A DNA stretch of 64,000 nt. Origin: Toxorhynchites rutilus septentrionalis. Its lineage: Eukaryota > Arthropoda > Insecta > Diptera > Culicidae. The notes beneath the pieces are model-generated. The model saw only the letters and a program-made list of their open reading frames with translations. It was not told where the DNA came from and made no database searches. Below, in pieces: positions 21,287 to 34,799 of this stretch (positions are counted from its first letter, which is position 1; each line of letters opens with the position of its first letter). Made by a program: the position numbers and the translations under genes. Location of the stretch: the NCBI RefSeq assembly GCF_029784135.1, contig NC_073745.1, positions 98,477,105 to 98,541,104 of the forward strand, given 5' to 3'.

Positions 21287-21559
21287 CTTCTTCTTCTTCA
21301 ATGGCACTAACGTTCCTAGAGGAACTTCGCCGTCTCAACGTAGTATTACTTGCGTCATTTTTATTAGTACTTAGTTGAGATTTCTATGCCAAATAACACG
21401 CCTTGAATGCATTCTGAGTGGCAAGCTCTAGAATACGCGAGATCACAGTGCAAGTCGGAGGAAATTTCTTTGACGAAAAATTCCCCCGACCAGAACGGGA
21501 ATCGAACCCGAACACCCGGCATGTTAGTTATGACGCTAACCACTCGACCACGGGAGCAC
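21287..21559 (-). repeat. Feilai-like tRNA-derived SINE, full length
   Basis: Minus strand: GTGCTCCCGTGGTCGAGTGG contains a perfect A box (TGGTCGAGTGG). GGTTCGATTCC is a perfect B box about 40 bases on. A body follows (AGAGCTTGCCACTCAGAATG, CAACTAAGTACTAATAAAAA) and a (GAA)n tail. AAAAGTT flanks both ends (21280-21286 and 21560-21566) as a 7-bp target duplication. This is the organisation of the Aedes SINE Feilai, which is mobilised by LINE machinery and transcribed by RNA polymerase III. Family name from memory of its structure, not a search. Confidence 0.88.
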
Positions 21560-21566
21560 AAAAGTT

Positions 21567-23399
21567 ACCTCATATTTTTTTCCGATTTTTTTTAATGCCA
21601 AAAAAGTCAAATTTTAACGTCTCGACACTAGTTAATGAAGTCCAAATGAGCTAATATTTTGCATAGGATATATCAACGAGCAAATCAACATTTCGCAGCA
21701 TGTTCCGAATGAAAAATCGAGATAACTATTTTTTTTGCACCCAAAGACATACCTTTTTTCTCGTATTTGGTGCTAGGATGTCGATTTTTGACAAAAAAAA
21801 AATTCGAGATGACAGCATATCTCGACATTTTATGCAATGTTCATACATTTGGCATAAAAAAATCGAAAGCACCAACTTCTGTAATTGAACAATCTTTCTT
21901 TCTCTTCAATTTTTAGTTTCACTATAGACAGCGATCAGCCAACACCATGTATTGAAGGTTATAGTTAACTTGGAATTTAATATTTATTCCTTCGAATATT
22001 TTTTTGTTGCTGAGAAATAGAGGGAATCTTGGAAGGTTCCCGGAATTATTGATGACTCAACCAAATCGTTTATTCAACCTTCGTGAATTCAGGCATTCTT
22101 TCCGAGTTAGAAGGTGGCGTCAACGTACAACACGTTTTAAGTCGGATGCGAAGAAGGTATTTTGCCGCGCTGAGAGCTGGATTAAAAACTGAAAGTAAAA
22201 TGCGGTTGCCGTCGCCGCTGCTGTCGAAGGTTCTATTCATGAATTTTCAAATGGGATTTTTGTTATTTTGCCACTGTGCTAAACGTTCGCTTTACTCGGT
22301 GCAAGTACTTAGTTTGCTTGCACAGTACCTGTAGCCTAAGGATGAAAGAATAAAAATCAGCGCAAAAAATGCGTTTGCCACTGTTGATATCTTGAAAGTT
22401 CCCGCCAAATACAAATGGCCCGAGGCGAAAAATTTTTCGTAGGCCTACGTTACCAATGCGGTCGTTTCTAAGATAACACCCTTCTATGTTTTTTTCTTGA
22501 AGAAAAATGTATGTAGTGTAAACATCAGGGTACTGTACTCAAGTTTAAGGGAAAATTACCAATTGACCAATACAATTCAATGCTAATCAGGCCACCTTTT
22601 GTAATAGATCAAAACACACTTCAACATTAAAAAAAAAGTTGAAGGGATGTATCCGAGACACGACCGCAAAGTTGCCGTAGAAACCTCGTTGAGATATTTT
22701 GTGCATGTTGATTTTGAAAATCTTCGAAAAAGATACGCCAACAGTCGTTCACTTGTAGTAGCGGCCTCATCGCTGCTGACTTAATCCTACTCGTGCCGAG
22801 ATCAATTGCAATCGCAGCTTTATTTTATCGTCTGTGACGATTTCGTCAGGTCGCTTAATTTTGTGGTCCGTATTAGGGAAACACAAGCGATCAACCCAAA
22901 CATATGGTATCAATAGCTCTTATTTTAGCGCTGTCTTAACAATAACATTTTTTTGTATTGCAATGGATTATGAGGGAGTATCCAAATCGATTAATGGAAA
23001 TATCTCGTAAATTAATAAAAAAAATGACTAAACAATAAGCGCTCAAAATTAGACAATTTTCGTAAAGTTGTATCCTCAATTTGTATCCCCAATATGTTCC
23101 AGAAAAACGTAATCCAGCGTCAAAAAATTATAATATGACAATGAAAAGACCTCTTTTGTCACAACAAAATTAGAGTGGGTCGTGGATAATGAAAGAACAT
23201 TTTTGCGTTAATTTGCTCTATATTCCAGGAAGACTCGTACAACGAAGAAACTCCACCTGATCGAGCGCCATTTCCAATCAGATTATAAAACAAACTCTTC
23301 ATGCTCCATCAGGCTGAAAACATTCCTATGTGCAGCCCACTTAGAAGGTCGTAAGAAGCAATCGAGAAATCGATAAGCATTTATTGACTCCTTCTTGAT
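21567..23399. other. Unassigned intronic sequence
   Basis: AT-rich with no coding or terminal-repeat signature. CCAATGCGGTCGT at ~22455 and GAAAAACGTAATCC at ~23105 recur elsewhere in the window (36908 and 39276), so dispersed repeats are present, but their limits are unclear. Confidence 0.4.
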
Positions 23400-25230
23400 T
23401 CCATTGTTTCCGATGCCGACTTTATTTTTTGCAACTCTTTTGAGTCCGCACTTCCAGCAGTTGCTAAATAATTAACAATATGCGAACGAAGCAGCAGTGG
23501 AGCTCCGCCGCATATTGCGTCGAAAATCTCCGAAAGACCCTCTCTCGCCGGATGAACAATAAAATTGTTTACGTGCTTAGTGTGTTCCACATATTTTAAT
23601 ATATCCTGCCTTACGCAACCAAGAAGCTGCTGTGACGCGCGCACGCGAGTGAGGGTGGCCTAAACTTTCACTCCACTTTTGCCAGAAACATAATACATAA
23701 ACCGGCAAAATCGAGAGGCTCGAGGCACACAAAACTCTTGGCGCACGCGGTACTAAGTGCGGAACATTATTAACAGAGCTGCGTGAAAAGTTCAACGAAC
23801 GGAAGACATAATCAATTCCATAACGAAAGTAAAAGTTTGTTTTGGTCGCGCCTCTCCCCAGTAGTAGAGCAGCAGCATCAAACATATCAGCAGCAGCCGC
23901 CGGTGGTTGCATTGGGTGTGAATTGGGGTATGGCGGCCGGCTGGATCCAGTTGACCAGTATTGGGCAAAAAGGTGAGAAATAGATATGCCACGGTTGGTT
24001 GCATATATATGCCTTGCTTTAGTTTTTGAGAGCCCATAAATCCGGGCTTTTAAGACGGATCGTTGTATAACCATTTTTGATCGCTTTTGATTATGTGTTT
24101 GTTATGTCAAATTTTAATGGGTACGTAGTGATTTGAACAGTTTTATGGGTCAATCAATTAAAATCAACGATATTTTCTCAGAGCGAAAATTTAAATCGCA
24201 CGGATCTAATTCGAATGCCGTTTGCTTATTGTTCAATTGCGCGTCTGCAACTCGTCACAGTCCCAAGCCACCGCACATCCTTATAAGACTGTCTCTCATC
24301 AGTTGTTCCCAGAGACTACTCGTGTGGGGGGAACCACAATCGGCAATTGTATGGAAATGTGCCGCCGCAGTTTCAACCGTGTTTCCTCCTTTCCAAATGC
24401 ACCGTTTTCTTCCCATCAGTCAGCATAAATTTGTTCGCATTTGGCCATCCCGGTGAGCACTGTGTTTTTAAATACAATTACAGAAACGTGTCGGCTTACC
24501 GTCGTCTTCATGGGGTATCGAACCTCAAGAAATCAGATTGTCCAGCGCCGATTTGAAGGCATACCCAGACCGGCGCCTGGGTATAGAAGGGTCACTGCAC
24601 CAATACCCGACCCAATCTCGGGACGTAAATCTCGCCGATCTAATAAATCGTCGTCGTTTGAAAGTGATTTCAATCGGTGATATTGTGTTGTTGCCCGACT
24701 GTTTCTAACGATGCCGGTCAAATATTTGCACTCCATCCACTCAATCCCCTCCTCTCTAAGAAGCTCAAGTATCGTTCGTGGGGTCCGATTTTTCCTGCAA
24801 CCAGTTGCAGATGATGATGACGACGAAATCGACGACGACGATTATTATTATTTATTAAAATAAATATCGAGAAAATGCATACTTCATCATCAGAGGGAGC
24901 TGCTCGAGCTCGATATACCACAGCGAAAACGATTCATCAATTGATAACCTCGCGATGGCGGCGATCCCTCGCTGGAATGCATCTTCTTCGGCGAGTCTGT
25001 GTGTCAACACACATTGTAAACAAATCGCACCCGCAGATACACTCGCTGCTGTGTGTTGTGAAAAGAAAAGCCACCATTGTGGTGGCGAATTTGTGTCAAA
25101 TGATGGGTTCCCTCCCCCCGTCGTGTGACCCTCGTCAACTATGTACAATACAATGTAATCAAATCTCTGCGCTGCGGCGCTGAAGCATCGAGACGCGACG
25201 CGTCGTTCTGATGGATGGTTTACTTTGATT
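23400..25230. other. Largely unique, GC-richer region without recognisable exons
   Basis: Higher GC and CpG than its surroundings, with (CAG)n/(GAC)n patches (CAGCAGCATC, GACGACGAAATCGACGACG). Several short frames on both strands lack domain similarity. It may hold cis-regulatory sequence for shot. No specific site is demonstrable. Confidence 0.35.
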
Positions 25231-25259
25231 GAATATGATTGTCAATAAATTATGCGGGA

Positions 25260-25660
25260 TCTGATGCTAGAATCTGAATCTGGAAACTGAATCAGGAACA
25301 AGAGTATAAATTCCGAATGTTGACAGATCAGAGTCTAGAATTTGTTGGATTGATACCTGGATCGGTGATCCAAATATGGAGTCTGAATCTAAAATTTAAA
25401 TTTTATATTCCATTGTTGGGTTAAATTTGAAAACTGACAGCGCTAGAATCTAGAATTAGAATCTGTCTGGAACTTGAAATCCAGAGTCTGTAAATTAAAA
25501 TCAAAGAAAAAATAAAAATGGAATTTGAATATAAAAAATAGAACCTGAATCCAGGATGCAAATCTAGAGTCTAGAGTGCCTAGTTGAATTTAGAATTCAA
25601 TTCTATAATTTCAAGTCTACCGTCTACAGTCGAACATGGAATCATATCAGGAATCTGAAT
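25260..25660. repeat. Degenerate AATCTG-type array, segment 1
   Basis: Dense imperfect copies of GAATCT/AATCTGGAA words (TGCTAGAATCTGAATCTGGA, AGAATTAGAATCTGTCTGG). It is the first block of the large low-complexity array that continues after the mariner remnant. Confidence 0.85.
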
Positions 25661-26141
25661 AAGTTCATACCGTTTTATATTTCGCTTTTTTACAACGATT
25701 TGTTTGCTGTTTGACATTCGATAGAACTCTTTCTGCTCTACAAAACTATGTTAATTGTATTTTTGAGTTATTTAATTTTTTTATTAGATTTGAGGCTTAG
25801 AAATGGAATACCCAGAAGGAAAAAATCAATAGATTCGACACCTGCTCTTCTTTCCTTCTCACCGTGGTCAAAAAGCTGCCGAAGCAGCCCGGGACATTTG
25901 CGTCGTGTATGGAGGAGGTCTACAGAACGGAAAAATGGCGAATTTGACGTCGATGACACGCCCCTTTTGAATTCGAAGAAAAACGTCTCAATTATTTTTG
26001 AAGGGGAACAAGTCAACAAATCAGTCGTGTATTGACGGAAAAAATAACTACAGCGAATATATATTTGATTGACTTATTAATATAATTATGGTTTCTTTCG
26101 TTTAAATAAAAACTACGCTACGAAGTTTTTCCCCAACCCAA
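25655..26141 (+). pseudogene. Mariner (DD34D) deletion derivative: N-terminus plus 3' terminal repeat
   Basis: Plus strand: an IRHLLFFPSHRGQKAAEAAR then DICVVYGGG segment, and in another frame ERKNGEFDVDDTP. These match the N-terminal helix-turn-helix region and the NGxFDLDDTP linker of mariner transposases. A stop precedes IRH and the frame shifts before ERK. The catalytic domain is missing. The right end TTTTTCCCCAACCCAA (to 26141) followed by TA is the same terminus as the irritans-like mariner at 57242. The left terminus seems eroded into the flanking AATCTG array (AAGTTCATACCG). Confidence 0.78.
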
Positions 26142-27090
26142 TATGATTTGAAAACAATTGCATGCAAATTACATATTCATTACAATATGAAATCTGAATG
26201 AGATCTGGTTCTGGAATAGGAATCTGAAATCCGAATGCCGAATTCAGAATTTAGAATATGAATCCTGAAATTTCGATACAAAATCTTTTCTGATATCTTG
26301 GAATCCGAATCTCGGATCTGAATTTGTAACTAAAACCCAGAATTACAATCTAAAAATTAAATCTGGAATGAAATGAAATCTAAATCTGAACCAGGATTAC
26401 CATAATAAAATGTTTTTTGTCCCAAAAAATTCTTTTTATCTGAGTTTTTTCTCAGAAAATCTGTATCGAAATCTGTATTAACCCTTTGTCTGCTCTCAGT
26501 CACCACAACAAAGAAGTATACTAACATTATAATTTATGCAACAATGTATCAGTTCACACTTTTATAAATTAGTTTTAATATTTTGTGAACTTAATCACGA
26601 ACCAAAACGCTGCTATTGAATAATAGATAATGGTACTCAGTATAAACAAAAGTGTCATCCGTGCTCGAGGGAAGGGTTAATGGAAAACTCCATGTATTGC
26701 GGCACTGTATAAATGTAAAGAGCATTATTTTGTATGTTCAAACTGAAAGATAAAAGGCGAAAGACGCCAAACTAATTACAATTTGACGATCCATTTTAAT
26801 TTTCCACCTGAAAATCCATTATTATTTACTAAATGTCGAAACATTTAAATCAATGTCGTCAAAATTACTTCCAATCGAAGAAATTAACTCCAATCGGACA
26901 AACTTATCATTGTAGAACAAATGCGTAAGCAATTTGGACCATAATTAACATTGCAATTTGGCCATAACTAACATTGTATCGTTATTTTGAAAAATCTGTA
27001 AATCTGTATGAAAACCTAAAAAATCTGTAATCTGTATCTACAGATTCATGGTTGCAAAAAGTTTAAAAAATCTGTATAAATACAGATTAT
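26142..27090. other. Mixed sequence between array blocks
   Basis: 26180-26400 is AATCTG-type array. From 26400 to 27090 the sequence is AT-rich and contains several AATCTGTA words but normal composition in between. No ORF. Confidence 0.5.
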
Positions 27091-30000
27091 TCTGTAGATA
27101 TGTAATCCTGATCTGAACATGAACACTAAGTCAGGAAAACCAATCTGCATCCTGGCATCTGAATCTGTAATCGGTATTAACGGTTGGGTTCTAGAACTGA
27201 ATGATAAATATTACTTTGCAATCTGAAAATGGATTTCGGAACCAGAAAAAAGCAAGAAACTGAATCAGAAACACGAACATAAAATCCAAATCTAAATCAG
27301 AAACTTATAATTTGATACTTGGGTATCGGTATCTGGACCTAGGAAACAAATTTAAATTCCACTTCGGAGTATGAATCTAAAAACAGATTTTGGTAGCGGC
27401 ATCAATACGAATGCCATTTGAATACGGAATCCGAAATTGAAATCAGAGTCAGCATTTTGAATTCGCAATCTGCGAATAGAACGGAGTGTAATCTTTTTTT
27501 TCCTTCATTTGAGAGACTTTCAGCCGTTCTTTAATGGAATGTAATCTATATCTGGAATCAGAATCTAGAGTCTGAATATGGAGCCCGAATCTATAATCTG
27601 AATGCAGTAGGATTCAATTGCATCAAAATTTCATATTCACTATAATGTGGGAATTGAATGAAATCTGAATTGGAATAATAAGTCTATGTTAGAATAATAA
27701 TCTTAAATTTGGAATCCAAATCCAAAATCCTCAATCTGAATCTTGAACTTGAATCTAACATTGTATCTGGGAACTAAATCATGGAATTCGAAATTAGAAC
27801 CAGAATACGTAATTTCGTTATGGAAAATGAAAAAAAGAATGAAGAATGTGGAACTTTAAAACAAAAACTTCAATCTGGATTCTGAAAAGTTGAGTTTGAA
27901 ATCTCAATATCAATCTATGAATAAATCTGAATCCAAGACTCGAATCTGAATGCATCGCATGAGGAATCTGAATCTATAATAAGAAAAAATATTTTTTATA
28001 TTTATGCGAAAACTGAATGAAATCTGTATTTAGAATATGAAACTGGAATTCGAATATGGAATCCAAATCTAGAATCTGAATTTGTTACTTTGATGAAGAA
28101 TCTATTTTCTGAATCTGCGGATCTGCGTTCAAAACCTTAACTTGGCTACTGCAACTGTAATTTCAATTCAGTATCTGAATCTAGAAAATATAACTTGAAT
28201 CTTCAATTTAAATCAGAAATCGCATTTTTAATCCGGAACTCAAAGTGTGATTTCGGAGTCTATATATTAATTGAATCTACATTCTGAATTTAGATTTTAA
28301 AGATTTAGGACTTTTATTTTATTCAAAATCTGGAATCTGGAATCTTGGATATAAATTTGTAACTTAAATCTAGAATCTGAATCTGTATCCTGAATTTAAA
28401 GTATAGATCCGGAATTCAGAACCGGAACCACCATAACCATAATCTTGAATTTGAACATGTTACTGTTATTGTTTTTGTTATTGTCCAAAAACCTGTTTCC
28501 TGAATATGCAATCTAGATATCTAGAAATCTGTTTCTTAATCTTAGATTTAAATCAGGAATCAGAGTCTAGAATTTGAATCGAATCTGAATCTTTAATTTC
28601 AAATTAATCGAACCGAATCTAGAATTCGAAATTTGAATCCGAATCCGAATCCGAATATGTAATCTCAATGGACAAACGCGATCTTCGGTTGTGTTTTAAA
28701 TTTTATCTAGAGTCTGAACTTGTAATCTTGAATTAGAATTCGAATATGGAATCAGAGTCCAAAGTTTGAATGTGAAATCCATTTTTCTCAATTTAGGATT
28801 TGAATCTGAAATCTTTTTGAACAAACTGCATCTAAAAACAGAAGATGAAATCTGAAATTTCAACTAAGAATTGAAATCGGGAATATAAAAGACTGACTCT
28901 GGGATTTTAATCTATGACTTCACAGCCAGTAATATGGTTAAACATTTAGAATCTGGAATTTGAATTTGAACTCTAAACAAGGAATTTAAATCTGATTCAA
29001 ATCCAATGGGAAACAGACTGATCGAATGATTTAAATCCGAATGAAATGAATGATCCGAAATTCTAGGGTATGACAATCTGGAATCTGTATAATAAATCCG
29101 AAAGTTCCTAACCAGCTATTATAAGCGTGTATAGAGCCATGTGAAGATTCAGATTCGAGATTCAGATTACAGATTCTAATTTAAGATTGCAAATTTAGAT
29201 ACAGATTTCAAAATCAGAAAAAAAACAATCACAATTAAAAAAATATTCTGAAGTTTAGTTACAAATTGAAACCCCAGATCATGATTGAAGACATGAATTT
29301 TAGGTTCATGCTCCCAATTCAAAGTTTTCCATCGAAGTATATGAACTGAATATTGAATTTGAATGTTAATCTGAATCTGGTTTGGAATGTGATCTCTCGA
29401 ATTGCGTATGCGTATCTGGAAACCACTTCTGCAAACTATGTTTAGATTCAGATTCTGAATCTACACTCCCAATTATGATTGTTTGAATTTGGAAGCTGAA
29501 TCTGGATTTGGGATTTGGATTCGAAATTAGGAATCTGGAATCTGGAATATGGAATCAAAATCTCAATCTGTAATCTTAGTTTGAAATTTGAACAACGAAT
29601 TTGATTCCGGATCCCTAATATGAATGCGAAACGATTCTGGAATCTTTTGCCTCCGGAATCGGGAATCTTAAATAGGAGATCAAATTTGATATATAAATAT
29701 GGATTTGATATTAGAAACCATACTCTAAAATAGATTTCCGAATCGGACACTTGAAATCATAGCCTGGATAAGGAGTTGAAACTTGACTTTCATACGAATT
29801 TGAATTCATATTCCAGAATTGAAATCCGAACACCGAGTTTTATTCCAAATTCCGAGTTTGGATACAGACCATATTTGGAATCTAGATTTTTAAGATTTAA
29901 AACTGAAAATTTATTCAGCATCTATCATCTAGCATCATCTAGAGTCTGAACATGAAATCTGAATTTGTGATCTTAAATTGGAAACCGAAGTTTGAATCCA

Positions 30001-32690
30001 AAACCTCAATCTCAATTTCTGGAATACTAATCTAGGGCTTGACAATCTGGAATCTGTATGAGGAATTTAAATTTGGAATCTTAATTTAATCTAAGATCTG
30101 CATTTCGGATAAATCTCGTGAGGAATCGGAGCCTGTAATCTGAATGGAATTTAATACCTAAACGAAGAAACTGAACTTGGAATAAGAACCTAAAGTTCGG
30201 ATATGCATTCATAATCTGGAATTCGAATCTAATCTCGATCTGCAGTTTATATTGAAATATGTATCTGGACCTAGAATCTAGAACGTAAATATTCATCATG
30301 AATCAAGAATCAGATTCTAAAATTTGACTCTAAATCAGTAATTTGAATCTGAATCTGAATCAGTAATGAATTGAATTCAAAATATCAAAAATGTGAATCC
30401 TGGAGTTTTCATCTGGAATCAGTAATCTGAATCATTTATCGATATACCCAACAGGATTTAACAACATAGAATCTGTATGAGGAATCTAAGCCTGGAATCT
30501 GAATTTAAATTCTAACTATCTGAATCTGGTACCTGAAATCAATAATCTAAATTTAATTAAATTTAATCCGCAATCTGAGTCTTGAACTTGAATCTAAAAT
30601 CTCATCTGGTAAACGAATCAAGAATTTGAAATTGGGATCCTCATTCCGTAATTTTGTAATCTACAGGCACAAATGCAATCTTCAGTTGTAATTTGAGCCT
30701 TATCTGGAATCTCGTATTGAAATCTGAATTTGTAACCTTAAAAAGGAATTCAAATCAGGAATTACAACCCAAATTTTAAATGTTAAATCTAGACTTTAAA
30801 TGTTAATCCATTTTTTGAATTTGGATCTGATCTGAATCTGGAATTTGGATTCTGAATTTGTAACTTTATCTGAAGTTTGAGCTTGAAATGCGCATCAAGA
30901 TTAGGAATTTGAATCCATATCATGAAATTGAAATCTGAATCTAACATCTGGATTTGTAATCTAAGTTCGGATTCAAATCCCGAAAAAATGAATTCTGCAA
31001 TTTTAATCTGGAGTTGTAATCCGAAATCTAAATCTGCAGTTGGAAATTGAATCTATATTTTAAATAAAAGTATGGATCTGATGTCTAAAAACTGAATCTG
31101 TAATCTTAGTTTGGAATCCGAAAGACGATTTTGAATCCAAATTCCTATTTTAAATGCAAAGCAACTTTGGGATAGATCTCTAAATTCAGAAATGAAAAAA
31201 AAATGAAAATTTGAATCATATTTGAATTTGTATCTCTGTGTGGAGCTCGAATGCGGAATTAGAATACAATTCCCTACGAATCAACATCCGAAAATTAATC
31301 CGAATTGTTATTCGGAATTTGAAATTAGAATTCGAATCTGAATTTTAGATCTAGACTGAATACGGAATCTTACTGCAATCTGAATTCCTACTAAATCTGT
31401 AATCGCAATTCGCATCGGGATTCTGGAATCTAAATAAAAGAAAGAACTTAAGATTTCTATTATTCCGGATGCATATTCTGAAATTGAAGTCTAAATCTGA
31501 TATTTGAAATATGTATTTTTAATCTTAGTTTGGAATTTGAATCCAGATCCCGAATCTAGAATATAAATATGAATCAGAACATGTTATCGTGATTTGGAAT
31601 CTAAATTCAGTTCTTGAATTTTGGATTTAGAATATGAAACCCTAAACTGCAATCTAAATCTGTTATCAAAATCTACAACAGGGTTCTGGATTCTGAATTG
31701 AAATCTGAACTTGATATATAAATCCGGAATTTCCGTAGGAATCTGAATCTGTAAGCTGAATTTTTATTCGTGAATTAGGTATCTACAGCAGAATCTGAAT
31801 AGGAATTTGAACTTTGAATCTAAATTCTGAATCTGATTCTAGTGTCTAAAATTCTAGATTCGAGTCCAGAATCTGACCCTGTGAACCTGTAATCTGAATC
31901 CATTAGGTTAGGGTTTTAAACCCGAATCAAGAATTTAAATCTTTAATAAAAATTCGAATCTGGACTCAGATATGAAATATTTTGAACTGAACTCTGAATC
32001 TCTATATTTCGATTGTGTTTAGATTTGTGATTCGAATCTTTATTCCGAAATTAAGGTCCGAATTTGACATTTGAATCTGAGATTGGAATCGGAATACTGA
32101 GTTTGATTTCAATTCCAGAACTCGACAGGATTCTGGCACAAATCAGACGACAGATCCCAAGGCGCAATAGGGCTTCTGTATGAATCTGAATCTGTAATCT
32201 GGAATTATCATATAGTTAGGGAAAATTTATAATTCACTATATATCAATCTATAATAGGGGTCTCAATTTGTTATCCGGATCAGAGATTGATACCCGAATC
32301 AAGAATTTCAATCTGGTAATATCATTCGAATCTAAAATCAGAATCCGGAATATAAAAATGCAATATTTCGATCAGAAATCTATATGTCTATCGGAATGCG
32401 GAATGCTAAATCTATGTTCTAATTATGGAAATTTATTTTGAAATATTAATCCAAAACTTGAACTTGAATGAAAGTATGGAATATCATTATTAAATCTTGA
32501 ACCTGGATTTTAAATCTTGGAACTGGATGAAGAATCCAACTCGGGTGAATATGTAGCAAAAATTTGAATTAGGATCATGAAATAAGAATCTGAATTAAGA
32601 TTTGAGCATGGAATTTCAATGCAAAATCAGAATCTGGTGTTTGAATTTCGGAATTAAATACAAGGTTACCAATAACTTTAAATTTCGACT
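27090..32690. repeat. Long degenerate AATCTG array (5.6 kb)
   Basis: Nearly continuous imperfect copies of words such as GAATCTGAATCTGG, AATCTAGAATCTGAATTTG and TTTGAATCCGAATCCGAATC. There is no fixed period but a strong hexamer bias. Orientation flips briefly to CAGATTC words near 29130-29210. The few open frames (for example 29448-29750 minus) are translations of the repeat. It is too diverged for recent slippage, so it looks like an ancient simple-sequence expansion. Transcribed as part of the shot intron it would give (CAGATT)n-like RNA. Confidence 0.93.
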
Positions 32691-34430
32691 GGAAGCGTAA
32701 TCGAATCTAAGTGGAAGAAACGTGTTGATATATTTTATTTACAAATACAACCATTTGAAGCAAACTTTGTAACAGCGTGAACATACAAAACTGTGGGGAA
32801 AGAGAACCTTCCAATCGCGAACAAATTATAGCTTTTCATTATTAGCTTCAATGCATCAGCGGCCAATTGTGGTTTGCAATCACCAATTTGTTTTTGCTTT
32901 CCAAGTATATAATGCTGCGATCGGCAACAACAACAACACAATAAAAGCTAAACAACAACATGCAAGAATTTCAAGTCGGAATTTTCTGTACCACGTACGT
33001 TACCCCAGATGTGTTCACCGTCGAAGTCATGTGAAACCAATTACCGGCTGCATAATTAGAATTTTGCGGAATGAATTCAGGATCTTCACGCCTGATGGTG
33101 ATGGGTAGATTCCAGATACCTTCCAAAATAAATAGGTCTTCGACAGCTGTCTTACCGATGCTCTATTAGAACTCATTAAAAACATATTATTAGAAACCGA
33201 ATGGTGCTTTATAAATAAGTGTGTGTGTTTGGTATATCAGTCCAAAAATATCGAACAATACACCAACACACAGTTCCGTTTTAGTCTCGATAAAACTAGA
33301 CAACGAATCTCAAAAAGTTCCCTTTGTCTCGCGATTTGTTGTGACACTTATCAATTATGAACTCACCGCCGCCCATAAGTCGTTCATTGAACCGCAAAAA
33401 TAGACATAAATGTCAAATCGTCATCGCTCCCAAGAGGATGAAAAACTTCGGAATATCATTTAGACGTTCTATGGAAGCTGCTGGATGCATCCGTCACGGT
33501 TAACCGCATCTTCACAGTCGCGTTTATTCCCAGAAAACTTCCCGTTCCTACCTTCACTGTCCGTTCGTCGTCCTATATTTAACTGCATCTTAGTTTTCAA
33601 GTGCAGAACCGTATCCGGCGGTTTTTTTGTTTGTTTATTCTTCCGGGAACACATCAATCTCCTTTTGCATTTTAGCTAGAGCTACACTTCGTTGTCATAC
33701 GACCGCGTCCCATTGCCGCCCCCATTGCTGCTGATGTTATTTTTATATTTACCAACCGAATGTGCGTGCGCTCTATGCTGCTCTAGCGAAGAAACTCGAT
33801 ACCCAAGTAAACAAGCCCCATACTGTAGAACAGCACGCACCTGCACCTGCAGATTCCAGTGGATTTCCTGGTCGTTAAAACTCCACAACACACGAGCATC
33901 TTTAATGTTTCCATTAGGCGGTATTTCAAGCGATCCGACGCCCAAAGCAGTGCCCAGCTTTAATGACGCAGAAAAAACAACACTATTTACGAAGTTCTTG
34001 CAATCTCCCCGCTGTATCTCCTTCCGGGTCAATTACTCCGAGCAAATAGAGCCCGGGGTCCGATTTAACTACCGCAGGCGCCAAATTTGCTCGAGATTTT
34101 ATTGCCCATTAAACGGCTGCTTAAGATTGTGTGATGGCAAGCGCTTTATGCGCTTGTTGATTGGGTATGTGTCACTTGTGGGATCACCATCAATTCTCTC
34201 TGGTCGATGGTCTTCACGATTGAACTTCACAGCGGTCAGACGCGATCTTACAGGGAGGGAGTCTGGGGTTCACCTGTTCTGCAAGGCGAACAAGGCAAGC
34301 GAACCATATGGTTGCATGATAATAACACAGATCAAAGAATTAATCTGCGCGCGCCTTTGGTAAACGGGATTAATGAACCCCTCCCCATTGGGAATTCGTT
34401 GGAAGCAGAGGCATTAAAATCAATTAGACC
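32691..34430. other. Unique intronic region without a supportable gene
   Basis: Moderate GC. A 223-codon plus-strand frame at 33692-34363 and an overlapping 116-codon minus frame at 33682-34032 both lack domain similarity and protein-like composition, so I do not call them. Possible regulatory or old unique sequence. Confidence 0.35.
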
Positions 34431-34557
34431 ACACTACTCGTGAAAAAAATCAATAAGATGTTTTTGAAATACCTACTCATTTCTCCATATTGCCACACTA
34501 CTCGTGAAAAAAATCAATTAGATGTCTTTGAAATACCTACTCATTTCTCCATATTCC
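34431..34557. repeat. 64-bp tandem duplication
   Basis: CACACTACTCGTGAAAAAAA...ACTCATTTCTCCATATT occurs twice back to back, starting at 34431 and 34495. Only a few differences separate the copies (AATAAGATGTTTTTG versus AATTAGATGTCTTTG). A recent local duplication. Confidence 0.95.
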
Positions 34558-34569
34558 ATACTGTGTTTT

Positions 34570-34795
34570 ATTTCTGACGTAGAACTACGTCTTCCATTAA
34601 GGGTGCCAAATCAGAAAACTGGTCACGTTTTTATGAAATAAAATTAACATTAATAACTATTTTTGCCGCGAACGAATTTTGGCAATTTACATACCAAACG
34701 AATCGGAAATTCCCTAAGATTTGTTTGATATGCTATACATTACAATCCCATAGTCTGTATATGGTTTAAATTGATGAAAATTGGAAGCATTCTCA
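34570..34795. repeat. Probable dispersed mosquito repeat (GACGTAGAACTACGTC palindrome end)
   Basis: It starts with the near-palindrome TGACGTAGAACTACGTCTTC. It continues as AT-rich sequence with GGGTGCCAAATCAGAAAACTGGT, whose GGGTGCCAAT(G)AAAA counterpart also occurs at 21246. Limits uncertain; no coding. Confidence 0.4.
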
Positions 34796-34799
34796 TTTT

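Noticed and set aside
21478..21559. tRNA gene on the minus strand (perfect A and B boxes)
   Set aside because: It cannot form a full cloverleaf with acceptor stem. It is followed by a SINE body with a (GAA)n tail and flanked by a target duplication, and related copies lie at 39.1 and 18.4 kb.
33692..34363. 223-codon plus-strand frame
   Set aside because: No domain, unusual Cys/Arg-rich composition, overlaps an equally long minus frame, and no splice or start context.
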